A stretch of DNA of 8,980 bases, taken from Sedimentisphaerales bacterium (GTDB lineage: Bacteria > Planctomycetota > Phycisphaerae > Sedimentisphaerales > SG8-4). The notes under the pieces are model-generated. The model was not told where the DNA came from, did no database searches, and saw nothing but the letters and a program-made list of their open reading frames with translations. Both the position numbers and the translations under genes were made by a program. This document shows, one piece after another, positions 1 to 6,327 of the stretch (positions are counted from its first letter, which is position 1; each line of letters starts with the position of its first letter). The stretch covers positions 1 to 8,980 of the forward strand of contig JAFGCA010000712.1 of assembly GCA_016932895.1 (NCBI GenBank). The letters run 5' to 3'.

Positions 1-345
1 AAGGCGGTGCTGCACTTCAACATGTTCCACTTAGCCCAGGAGATCTGGCCGGACTTAGGCGTGATCGACGGCTTCGTCGGCATGCAGGGTCGCGGCCCGG
101 TCGGCGGCACGCCGGTCGACGCGCGGGTGGCGCTGGCGAGCCTGGACCCGCTGGCGATGGATACGCTGACGACGAAGCTGATGGGCTTCGACCCGGGCAA
201 GATCATGTACCTGACCGCGATGGCCCGGGCGGGCATGGGCCAGGGCGACCTGTCGAAGGTCGAGGTCCTGGGCACGCCGGCCGAGCAGTGCCAGTACCAC
301 TTCGAGCCGCACCCCAAGCTCGTGGAATCGTACGGGCTCGGTTGA
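1..345 (+). CDS. DUF362 domain-containing protein, C-terminal part (cut by window start)
   Basis: The reading frame is open from the first base (no start codon is needed inside the window) and ends at TGA 343-345, giving about 114 residues. The visible part has the layout I associate with the C-terminal half of DUF362 proteins: a segment with PDLGVIDGFVGMQGRGPVGG, then an alanine/leucine stretch containing ASLDPLAMDT, then KLMGFDP and a closing VEVLG strand. DUF362 proteins are poorly characterised; some are fused to 4Fe-4S ferredoxin domains, but no cysteine cluster is visible here. The N-terminal part, any export signal and the start lie outside the window. The gene runs towards the minus-strand sigma-LRR gene, so the two are convergent. 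Family assignment is fairly secure from the GMxGRGPVGG block. No reaction or substrate can be assigned. Confidence 0.8.
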   Translation, partial: KAVLHFNMFHLAQEIWPDLGVIDGFVGMQGRGPVGGTPVDARVALASLDPLAMDTLTTKLMGFDPGKIMYLTAMARAGMGQGDLSKVEVLGTPAEQCQYHFEPHPKLVESYGLG

Positions 346-434
346 GACGCGCGTGAAGCGTATTGCATGAAGCGGCGGGGCGGCGAAGTCGTGGATCTGG
401 CTGTGCCTTTGGAGTCCTTCCCGTTCGGAGCCCA

Positions 435-470
435 GATCCTTCATTACGCTTCGCTTCGTTCAGGATGACA
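435..470. repeat. Dispersed-repeat-like imperfect palindrome in the intergenic gap
   Basis: The 346-489 gap has no convincing gene. Within it, ATCCT (436-440) and AGGAT (462-466) form inverted ends around a core of alternating GCTTCG units, followed by GACA. I recall very similar ATCCTTCGCTTCGCTCAGGATGACA-type sequences as high-copy intergenic elements in several bacterial phyla. This copy carries a few extra bases (ATTAC) in the core. It sits between two convergent genes and could fold into an RNA hairpin on either strand. There is no T-tract, so a terminator role is not supported. Only one copy is visible, so repeat status rests on recall. Confidence 0.4.
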
Positions 471-489
471 ACCTGCGCCGGCGTTGGGA

Positions 490-3384
490 TCAGCGACGGC
501 GCCGGTGGGGGAAGCGCGCGACCCGGACCGGTGGGTGGACCCTCAGTCTGGACGACGCCGGCTTTCGCGGCCGTTCGAACCGGGGCGGCTCAAACGCTTG
601 CAGACGGGGCAGATCGAACATCGGCAGGCGGGGCAGCTCGAGCGTTTGCAGGTGGGGCAGTTCCATCCGGAGGCGGGCGATGGCCGGCTCGCTCATCGGC
701 ACGGCCGAGTGGATGCGCAGGATGTGCACGGTCTTGAGGGGGTAGAGGCATGCGAGCCCTTCTTCGGTGATTCGGCTGTTCTGTATGCCGAGGTTGTCGA
801 GCCGACGCATGTTCGCCAGGTGGCGCAGGCCCTCGTCCGTCAATTCCTCGCTGCCGCCCAGGTACAGGTACTTCAGGTTGGCAAGCGACGTCAGGTGTTC
901 GAGGCCGGCGTTTCCGATCCGAAAGCCGGACAGGCTGAGCCTCTCCAGCTTCGTGAGCCCGGAAAGGCAGGCCAGGTCGCCGTCGTCGCAGGTGTGGGTG
1001 GTTGTGGCGTCGTCTCCTTTGGCGTCCTGACGCCGAAGGCTGATCTTCAGGCGCTCGAGATTTCTCAATCCCGCGAGGTCCAGGCCGCCGTGGTCCTGGC
1101 TCGCTTCGTAGACGGTCAGACTCTCCAGGCGTTCCAGGGCGTTGAGGGCGTTCAATCCCGAAAGCGTGACGTTCGGGCAGAGACCCAGGCAAAGCTCGCG
1201 CAGGCTCGCGAGCTTCGCCAATTGCACGAGGTTCTCATTGGCCAACCCTTCCGGCCTAAAGTGCATCAGGGAAAGCGACTGGAGGTTGCCGAGATGGGCC
1301 AGTTGTTCGAGGCCCTCGCCGGTGAATCCGTTTCCGCCGATGGCCAGCTCTTCGAGGCAAGGCATCCGGGACAGGACCGCCAGCGCGTCGTCGGTCAGGG
1401 CCGAAAGGCTGTTGCAGTTGAGGCGCAGGTGTCGCAGGCCATTGAGCTTTGCCAGGTGTCGGATGCCGGCATCGGTGAAACCGTCGGGCAGATCGAGGTA
1501 TTCGATCTCGGGCATCGCGGCGATCCGGGCCAGCGCGGCATCGGTAAGGTCGCCCCTGATGATTCGGATGGCCTTGACTTGCGGCATGGTCGCCAGGTGG
1601 GCGATGCCCCGATCCGTCGCGCCGGGCACGAACAGTTGCTCCAGCGACGTGCTTTGGGAGAGCCGCCGCAACCCTTCTTCCGTGACATTGTACGTCGTGA
1701 GTTGAAGGATGCGCAGCGAGGGCAGGGCCGCCAGATGCGTCATGCCGCGATCCGAAAACGGGTCTCCCAGGCGCAGGCTCCGCAACGAATGAAGCGAGCG
1801 CAGGCCTGCGAGGCCGTCGTCGGTCATGGCGGGATTGCCGTACAGGTCCAGGGTCTCCAATGATTCGAGCGCGCCCAACGATCTCAGTCCTTCGTCGGTC
1901 AACCGGTCCTGTGAGATGGTGAGCCGCTTGAGGGACTGCATTTTTGTCACCTCGGCCATGTCCGCGTCGGAAAGGCCCAGTGGCGTGGCGAATTCCTCCA
2001 GATGGGGCAGGCCGGCCAGGTACGACAGGGCCTTCGGGCTGATGTCCACGCCGGCGAAGCGGAGCTCTCGCAGTCCGGTGAGCCGGGCGATCGGCTCGAT
2101 CAAGTGGTCGTCGATGTGCACCGGGCTCAGCGCAAGGAACGACAGGCCGTAGAGATCGTTGGGATCGAGCGAGTCGATGGCGGTGCGGTAGCGCTCGGGC
2201 GTGACGCCGATGCCGCGGATGCACAGGTTGACGCGTTTTCCGGCCGGGATACGAACCTCGCCCCGGGCACAACTGAAGTTCTCCAGCGGCGCGTCGTCAT
2301 AGGCCGAGTAGAACCCTCCGACGGTCTCCGGTACGAAGGCATTTTCATCTTCAATGTAAACCACGCCGATCGACTGATCCGACGGAAAGTGCAAGATCCT
2401 GGCCGGACACTTCGGGCCGCTCGGGTCCGACGGCTCCTCGACAGTGGCGGGATCGGATGCGAGCGCGCGGTCGTGCGAGGCGCCGAGCGGCTCGGGGTCC
2501 GGCGCACCGGACCGGGTTCGTTCGGCGGCGGTCGGTTCCACGATGGCCGCGGCCATGTTCTGCATGCCGGACCGTGACGTTCCGCTGCTGGCCGAAGAGA
2601 CCGCGCCGATCCGCGCCGCCGGCAGGGGCGGTACCGCAGGCTTGGCCGATCCCCGGTGGTGTACGTATCCGGCCACGGATACGCTCCCGATGACAGCCAT
2701 GGTGGCCAGCAGCGCCTTGACGGCGCCCACCCGGGCCGCTGCCGACGCGGTTTGGGTGGTCCCGACCATCGCCATCTTGCCGAGCCCACCCATGACCGTC
2801 GCCGAGACGGCCTGGGCGGTGTTTTCCTTCAGCATGGTCGCCAGTGCCGCGGCGGTGACCAGCAGGCCTTTTCGCTTGAGTATGCCTCGCAACTGGTCGA
2901 GCCCGGCGTTGACGCGGCGCGAGACGGTCGCCTGGGAGACTCCGCGTTCGCGGGCGATTCGCGCGGTGGTCTTTCCCGCGATGAAATGATCGAGAAGCAC
3001 GGACCGCAGCGACTCGTCCAGCTTCTCCAGCGCCAGGTCCACATGCTCGGACATTTCCTGCCAGCTCTGGACGACCACCGGGCGGGTTCGGGCATAGGCT
3101 TGTTCTCGGTTTCGGCGGTGAGCGGTGCGGCGGATCACGTCGATCGATTTTTGCGTGGCCACGCGGTGCAACCAGCCGCCCAGCGAGCCCGAGATGCGTC
3201 CGGCGTGGCGCGTGAGCTCGAAGAACGTCTCCTGGGTCACATCGGTGGCGTCGGTGTCGTCCTTGAGGACCCGCCACGAGGTCGAGTAGACCAGTTGAAC
3301 GTAGCGTCGCACGAGCTCAGCAAAGGCCTCTGCGTCGGCCCCGGTGGAGAACCGCTTCAGCAAAATGGCCTCATTCTCAACCAT
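490..3384 (-). CDS. ECF-type sigma factor fused to a membrane segment and a long leucine-rich-repeat domain
   Basis: The protein is about 964 residues; a typical ECF sigma factor is about 200. Residues ~20-90 match sigma-70 region 2, with TDATDVTQETFF and GGWLHRVATQKSIDVIRR. Residues ~115-170 match region 4, with a helix-turn-helix around ARIARERGVSQATVSRRV. Residues ~172-210 are alanine-rich, and ~223-241 (LLATMAVIGSVSVAG) is a likely membrane span. A Ser/Pro/Ala-rich linker reaches ~328. A short beta-like domain to ~425 carries RGEVRIPAGKRVNL. About 20 LRRs of ~24 residues follow (~430-920), with consensus LTDEGL..L..L..L..L.L, ending in a Pro/Arg-rich tail. ATG 3384 is preferred because AGGAG (3394-3398) lies 9 bases upstream; GTG 3387 would add one residue. 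Planctomycetes are known for ECF factors with C-terminal extensions. The cytoplasm-in, LRR-out topology and the sensing role are inferred. The regulon is unknown. Confidence 0.85.
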   Translation of the reverse strand: MVENEAILLKRFSTGADAEAFAELVRRYVQLVYSTSWRVLKDDTDATDVTQETFFELTRHAGRISGSLGGWLHRVATQKSIDVIRRTAHRRNREQAYARTRPVVVQSWQEMSEHVDLALEKLDESLRSVLLDHFIAGKTTARIARERGVSQATVSRRVNAGLDQLRGILKRKGLLVTAAALATMLKENTAQAVSATVMGGLGKMAMVGTTQTASAAARVGAVKALLATMAVIGSVSVAGYVHHRGSAKPAVPPLPAARIGAVSSASSGTSRSGMQNMAAAIVEPTAAERTRSGAPDPEPLGASHDRALASDPATVEEPSDPSGPKCPARILHFPSDQSIGVVYIEDENAFVPETVGGFYSAYDDAPLENFSCARGEVRIPAGKRVNLCIRGIGVTPERYRTAIDSLDPNDLYGLSFLALSPVHIDDHLIEPIARLTGLRELRFAGVDISPKALSYLAGLPHLEEFATPLGLSDADMAEVTKMQSLKRLTISQDRLTDEGLRSLGALESLETLDLYGNPAMTDDGLAGLRSLHSLRSLRLGDPFSDRGMTHLAALPSLRILQLTTYNVTEEGLRRLSQSTSLEQLFVPGATDRGIAHLATMPQVKAIRIIRGDLTDAALARIAAMPEIEYLDLPDGFTDAGIRHLAKLNGLRHLRLNCNSLSALTDDALAVLSRMPCLEELAIGGNGFTGEGLEQLAHLGNLQSLSLMHFRPEGLANENLVQLAKLASLRELCLGLCPNVTLSGLNALNALERLESLTVYEASQDHGGLDLAGLRNLERLKISLRRQDAKGDDATTTHTCDDGDLACLSGLTKLERLSLSGFRIGNAGLEHLTSLANLKYLYLGGSEELTDEGLRHLANMRRLDNLGIQNSRITEEGLACLYPLKTVHILRIHSAVPMSEPAIARLRMELPHLQTLELPRLPMFDLPRLQAFEPPRFERPRKPASSRLRVHPPVRVARFPHRRRR

Positions 3385-3420
3385 CACACGTCGCTCCTGT
3401 GCCCGCGGCTGTCTTTGTCC

Positions 3421-3429
3421 ATTCTATCA
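3421..3429 (-). promoter_or_regulatory. Candidate extended -10 promoter of the sigma-LRR gene
   Basis: On the minus strand the sequence reads TG-A-TAGAAT: a TAGAAT hexamer (5 of 6 matches to TATAAT) preceded by an extended -10 TG. No good -35 hexamer lies 16-18 bases upstream, as expected for an extended -10 site. Transcription would begin near 3413, giving a leader of roughly 30 bases with the AGGAG ribosome site. This is prediction by eye only and competes with the ECF-like site further upstream. Confidence 0.3.
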
Positions 3430-3439
3430 GAATGACCGC

Positions 3440-3478
3440 GCCGGATCGGCGAATTATTCAGAAAAGACGGCCGGATCG
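3440..3478. repeat. Nine-base direct repeat GCCGGATCG, copies 30 bp apart, upstream of the sigma-LRR gene
   Basis: GCCGGATCG occurs at 3440-3448 and again at 3470-3478, exactly 30 bp start to start (close to three helical turns). The first copy overlaps a small hairpin, CGCCG-GAT-CGGCG (3439-3451). The intervening DNA is A/T-rich. The helical phasing would suit a dimeric or cooperative regulator, but two 9-mers in a GC-rich region can arise by chance. Confidence 0.3.
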
Positions 3479-3489
3479 CGTTTTTTTGC

Positions 3490-3513
3490 GACTATTGGCT
3501 CGTTTTGCGTTCC
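3490..3513 (-). promoter_or_regulatory. Candidate ECF-type promoter (GGAAC-N16-GTC)
   Basis: On the minus strand GGAAC (3513 to 3509) is followed after exactly 16 bases by GTC (3492 to 3490). GGAAC -35 elements with a 16-17 base spacer and a GTC/GTT-type -10 are common for ECF sigma factors, many of which activate their own gene. The site lies about 105-130 bases upstream of the sigma-LRR start codon. Whether this sigma factor recognises it is unknown. Confidence 0.25.
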
Positions 3514-3554
3514 GTTTTCGGTACGTCCACCGCGACGAGGTCCGTCGGACTGCG

Positions 3555-4433
3555 TCAGTACTCGACGCGGCCGCCATAGTTTCTCCACGCCTGCTGCGCC
3601 GAGGGGCCCGGCAGATCCGGCCAGGTCTGGCGGTACCCGGGCCTGGGCCAGATCTGCCTGCGTGTGGGGTCCTTGAGGAACAGGATGTGGCGTATGCGGT
3701 TCTCCGTCATTACGGCGTGCTGCTGTCTCGCCCGGTCGCCGAGGCTGTCGCCATCGCGGCAGAGATCGTACCATGCGTGGCTCAACTCGTGAGCCAGGGT
3801 GATCAGCGGGTCGGTTCGAAACCATCTCCTCTCGAGCTCCGGATCGGTCGGGATATGCTCGGTCTCTGTGGGATTCCAGCAGAGGGTGTCCGTCTCATAG
3901 TCGTAATCAGAGGGCCCTTGAGTCAGGCAGATTCTCAGCTTCCCGGGCGCTCTCTCGATCATGTCAACGTAGATCGCGATACTTCCCGGATCGAGGAACC
4001 GCAGCGCCTGCAGACTCCAGAACAAGTGGGTTCTGTCATACGAGCTGAGTTCTGTCGTGCAGAGCCACGTGCTGATTCGCCAGCCCGGTTGATCCTCAGC
4101 CGCCCAATCTCCTTCTCGGGCAAACAGCGACGCGGCCCAGTGGTGCCAATTGTCCACACCGACGAAGCCCCACCGTGCTCCCTCCTGAAGATGGTCTCCG
4201 ACAAAACGCCCAAGCGTCAGCCGGTCCGGCAGCGCTCCCGGTTCGTCAAGGTACAGGAACCTGTGCGTCGTTCGCTCTTCGGGCGCGGCGGAGGTTCCGC
4301 GACGGCTCGATACGGTCGCAGGCCCGGTTGCGTCTCTGATTTTGGTGCGCGAAACCCATCTGGCTGTCAGCGCGGCGCCTGCTACCAGCATCAGCGCCAG
4401 GCCGGGTACGATTTGTTTGCGTAACCTCACCAT
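3555..4433 (-). CDS. Exported or membrane-anchored zinc metallopeptidase, M91 (NleD/HopH1)-like
   Basis: The protein has 292 residues from ATG 4433, chosen because GGAGG (4444-4448) lies 10 bases upstream and because it places a basic N-terminus (MVRLRKQ) directly before a hydrophobic stretch (residues ~8-24). That stretch is a signal peptide or signal anchor; I see no lipobox cysteine. A variable region follows. Residues ~213-223 read LAHELSHAWYD, an HExxH zinc-binding motif with the catalytic Glu. Before it is CWNPTETEH, and after it TENRIRHIL (~243-251) and RPGY. This order (WNP, LAHELxHA, EN.hR, R..Y) resembles the M91 effector peptidase domain. The third zinc ligand is not certain; the Glu of TEN is a candidate. 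M91 enzymes described in pathogens are injected effectors, so an exported environmental homologue may act differently. Its target is unknown. The sigma-LRR gene starts 170 bases downstream on the same strand. Confidence 0.6.
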   Translation of the reverse strand: MVRLRKQIVPGLALMLVAGAALTARWVSRTKIRDATGPATVSSRRGTSAAPEERTTHRFLYLDEPGALPDRLTLGRFVGDHLQEGARWGFVGVDNWHHWAASLFAREGDWAAEDQPGWRISTWLCTTELSSYDRTHLFWSLQALRFLDPGSIAIYVDMIERAPGKLRICLTQGPSDYDYETDTLCWNPTETEHIPTDPELERRWFRTDPLITLAHELSHAWYDLCRDGDSLGDRARQQHAVMTENRIRHILFLKDPTRRQIWPRPGYRQTWPDLPGPSAQQAWRNYGGRVEY

Positions 4434-4737
4434 CGCGCACTTTCCTCCCGGTAGATGCATTTGTCGATACCGCCTGCGACCGATCACCACTTGAGGTCTG
4501 TCAACAGGACGCAGCACGGCGCCGGATAGTTCAAAAAACACGAGAATTGCCCCGTTTACTCGATGCCCCCGCAATCATCGACGCGCTCTGCGCGGTCATG
4601 GATGGCGAAGTGCTTTACAAAAGGGCAGATTCTGGTATTCTGTGTGCAGGCTGAATCGCTGAGGCGATCCGTCGGCGGAGGCTTTGGGGCGTGGTTCAAA
4701 GAGCCGATATGGCACACTGGGGATAGGTGGAGCGAAT
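4434..4737. other. 304-bp divergent intergenic region between the metallopeptidase and enolase
   Basis: This gap must hold the start signals for both flanking genes. On the enolase side a plausible promoter is visible (listed separately). On the peptidase side only the ribosome site GGAGG and an isolated TTGACA (4504 to 4499, minus) stand out; no -10 hexamer lies at the right distance from it. Open frames run into the gap from both genes, but they lack family similarity and the better start codons lie inside. I see no RNA gene or riboswitch here. Confidence 0.5.
4614..4641 (+). promoter_or_regulatory. Candidate sigma-70-type promoter of the enolase gene
   Basis: TTTACA (4614-4619, 5 of 6 matches to TTGACA) is followed after 16 bases by TATTCT (4636-4641, 4 of 6 matches to TATAAT). 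Transcription would start near 4648, giving a leader of about 90 bases. The leader contains a short ATCGC-TGAG-GCGAT hairpin. Predicted by eye; the spacing and position support it, the -10 is weak. Confidence 0.35.
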
Positions 4738-6030
4738 ATGAAGATCAAAACGATTCGGGCGCATGAGTTGCTGGACTCGCGGGGCAACCCGACGATTGAG
4801 GCCATGGTGGTACTGGAAAGCGGCCAACGGGCGACCGCGATGGTTCCGTCGGGGGCCTCGACGGGGCAGCACGAGGCTTTGGAGCTGCGCGACGGCGATG
4901 CGGCCCGCTACTTGGGGCGGGGCGTGCTCAAGGCGGTCGCGCACGTCAACGACGAGATCGCCCCGGCCCTGACCGGCATGGAGGTGACGGACCAGAAGGC
5001 CATCGACCAGGCCATGCTCGACCTGGACGGGACGCCCAACAAATCGAAGCTGGGAGCCAACGCGATCCTGTCGGTCTCGATTGCCTGTCTCAAGGGCGGC
5101 GCCGAAGCGCGGGGGATTCCGTTCTTCGAATACGTCTCGACGCTCTGCGATCCGGAGCCGACGGACAAGTTCACGATGCCCATCCCCATGATGAACGTCC
5201 TGAACGGGGGCAAGCACGCCGAAGGCTCGGCCGATTTTCAGGAATACATGATCATGCCCGTCGGCGCGCCCAACATCGTGGAGGCGGTGCGCTGGGGCGC
5301 GGAGATCTTCCACAACCTCGGCAAGATCATCCAGGACAAGGGTTGGCCGACGACCGTTGGCGACGAGGGCGGCTACGCTCCGCCGGTCGGCTCCAACGAG
5401 GAGCCGCTGCAACTGATCATGGCCGCGATGGAAAAGGCCGGGTACACCCCCGGCGAACAGGTGGCCATCGCCCTGGACCCGGCGGCGACCGAGCTGCACG
5501 TGGACGACAAGTACCACCTTGAAAAGGATGGCCGCAAGGACCTCACGTACGAGGAGATGGTGGACCTCTACGAAGATTGGGTCCGCAAGTATCCGATCGT
5601 CTCCATCGAAGACGGCCTGGCCGAGGAGGACTGGGACGGATTCAACCATCTCATGGAAGAGACCGAGGGCAAGATTCAGATCGTCGGCGACGACCTGTTT
5701 GTGACCAGCGCCGACCGCGTTCGTATCGGGATCTGGGAGAATGCCGCCAACAGCGTGCTGATCAAGGTCAATCAGATCGGCACCATCACCGAGGCCCTCG
5801 AAACGATCAAGCTGGCGCGCGAGCACGATATGACCTGTATCATCTCGCACCGCTCGGGCGAAACGGAGCTGCCCTTCGAGGCCGACTTCGCCGTCGGGAC
5901 CCACGTCGGACAGGCCAAGATCGGCTCGCTGTCGCGCTCCGAGCGCGTCGCCGAGTACAACCAGCTCATGCGCATCGAGCGCGACCTCGGCGACCGCGCC
6001 CAAATCGCCAAATTCCGCTTCGCCCGCTGA
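4738..6030 (+). CDS. eno: Enolase (phosphopyruvate hydratase)
   Basis: Enolase interconverts 2-phosphoglycerate and phosphoenolpyruvate in cytoplasmic glycolysis/gluconeogenesis. The 430-residue product has the usual length. Start ATG 4738 opens MKIKTIRAHELLDSRGNPT, a standard enolase N-terminus, with AGGTGGAG 5-7 bases upstream. Visible landmarks: substrate loop SGASTG (~39-43), VGDEGGYAP with the catalytic Glu ~210, magnesium ligands Asp ~247 (LDPAA), Glu ~291 (SIEDG) and Asp ~318 (VGDDL), catalytic Lys ~343 (KVNQIGT), and SHRSGET (~370-376). All key residues are present. The C-terminal part is unusual: the segment after SGET is ELPFEADFAVG rather than the common EDxxIADLAVG, and the GQIKTG block reads GQAKIG, keeping the lysine (~394). 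The gene appears monocistronic, ending 33 bases from a convergent gene. Confidence 0.97.
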   Translation: MKIKTIRAHELLDSRGNPTIEAMVVLESGQRATAMVPSGASTGQHEALELRDGDAARYLGRGVLKAVAHVNDEIAPALTGMEVTDQKAIDQAMLDLDGTPNKSKLGANAILSVSIACLKGGAEARGIPFFEYVSTLCDPEPTDKFTMPIPMMNVLNGGKHAEGSADFQEYMIMPVGAPNIVEAVRWGAEIFHNLGKIIQDKGWPTTVGDEGGYAPPVGSNEEPLQLIMAAMEKAGYTPGEQVAIALDPAATELHVDDKYHLEKDGRKDLTYEEMVDLYEDWVRKYPIVSIEDGLAEEDWDGFNHLMEETEGKIQIVGDDLFVTSADRVRIGIWENAANSVLIKVNQIGTITEALETIKLAREHDMTCIISHRSGETELPFEADFAVGTHVGQAKIGSLSRSERVAEYNQLMRIERDLGDRAQIAKFRFAR

Positions 6031-6038
6031 AAACGGGG

Positions 6039-6062
6039 GCGCAGGCATGTCTTCCTGTGTGC
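6039..6062. terminator. Weak bidirectional hairpin between convergent eno and the Cdd1-family gene
   Basis: GCGCAGG (6039-6045) can pair with CCTGTGT (6054-6060) around an 8-base loop, giving seven pairs including two G-U wobbles on the + strand. It occupies the 33-bp gap between the two stop codons. A short TTTA follows on the + strand and, after the C-run, TTTT on the minus strand. Its position suits a shared terminator, but the stem is weak and the T-tracts are short. Confidence 0.35.
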
Positions 6063-6063
6063 T

Positions 6064-6327
6064 TTACGCTTCCCGGTCCTTCCAGTTCCACCATTTGAGC
6101 AAGTCGGGGTCGGGATCGCTGTGGGAGGCGTAGTACACGGCGCTTCGCAGCACATACAACATGCAACGATCGACCGGCTGAGCTTTGAAGCGACAGAGTC
6201 TCCGGAAGAGCTTCTCCGGATCGCGGCCTTTGAGCTGGGCCACAGCCGTAATTCCAATCGCACGCAAGTCTCCCGCGATGGCCGGGCCAACGCCGGGGAT
6301 CTGTTCGAGTTCATCTGCCGTTGTCAC
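6064..6327 (-). CDS. Small helix-hairpin-helix protein, Cdd1 ('pathogenicity locus') family
   Basis: The product is 87 residues from GTG 6327. It opens with TTADELEQIPGVGPAIAGDL, a helix-hairpin-helix with the IPGVG hairpin, then IGITAVAQLKGRDPEKLFRRL, DRCMLYVLRSAVYYA and the closing KWWNWKD. This order of blocks is characteristic of the Cdd1 family, named from a gene flanking the Clostridioides difficile toxin locus. It has no proven role in virulence, and the helix-hairpin-helix suggests nucleic-acid contact. GTG 6327 is chosen over in-frame GTG 6336 because the ribosome site AGGAG (6336-6340) overlaps 6336 but lies 8 bases before 6327. With this start the gene overlaps the VOC gene stop by four bases (GTGA), a sign of translational coupling. 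The family call is firm; the biological role is unknown. Confidence 0.85.
   Translation of the reverse strand: MTTADELEQIPGVGPAIAGDLRAIGITAVAQLKGRDPEKLFRRLCRFKAQPVDRCMLYVLRSAVYYASHSDPDPDLLKWWNWKDREA

Noticed and set aside
484..1863. Long + strand open frame (459 codons) opposite the sigma-LRR gene
   Set aside because: Its translation is rich in Gln/Val/Arg/Glu repeats that mirror the antisense of the LRR codons, with no recognisable domain. The minus-strand frame has clear sigma and LRR motifs.
3540..3550. GTCCG-T-CGGAC inverted repeat just downstream of the metallopeptidase stop as a terminator
   Set aside because: The usable stem is only about 4 bp, with a 3-base loop and no T-tract on the minus strand.
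4499..4504. Perfect TTGACA on the minus strand upstream of the metallopeptidase
   Set aside because: No -10-like hexamer occurs 16-18 bases downstream, so it is not called as a promoter.
4434..4574. N-terminal extension of the metallopeptidase to an upstream start at 4574
   Set aside because: ATG 4433 has a good GGAGG site and puts the basic-hydrophobic signal at the N-terminus. The extension would bury the signal 50 residues inside.
4696..6048. Minus-strand open frame (450 codons) covering the whole enolase gene
   Set aside because: Enolase on the + strand is unmistakable. The antisense product is a His/Asp/Arg-rich shadow without motifs.
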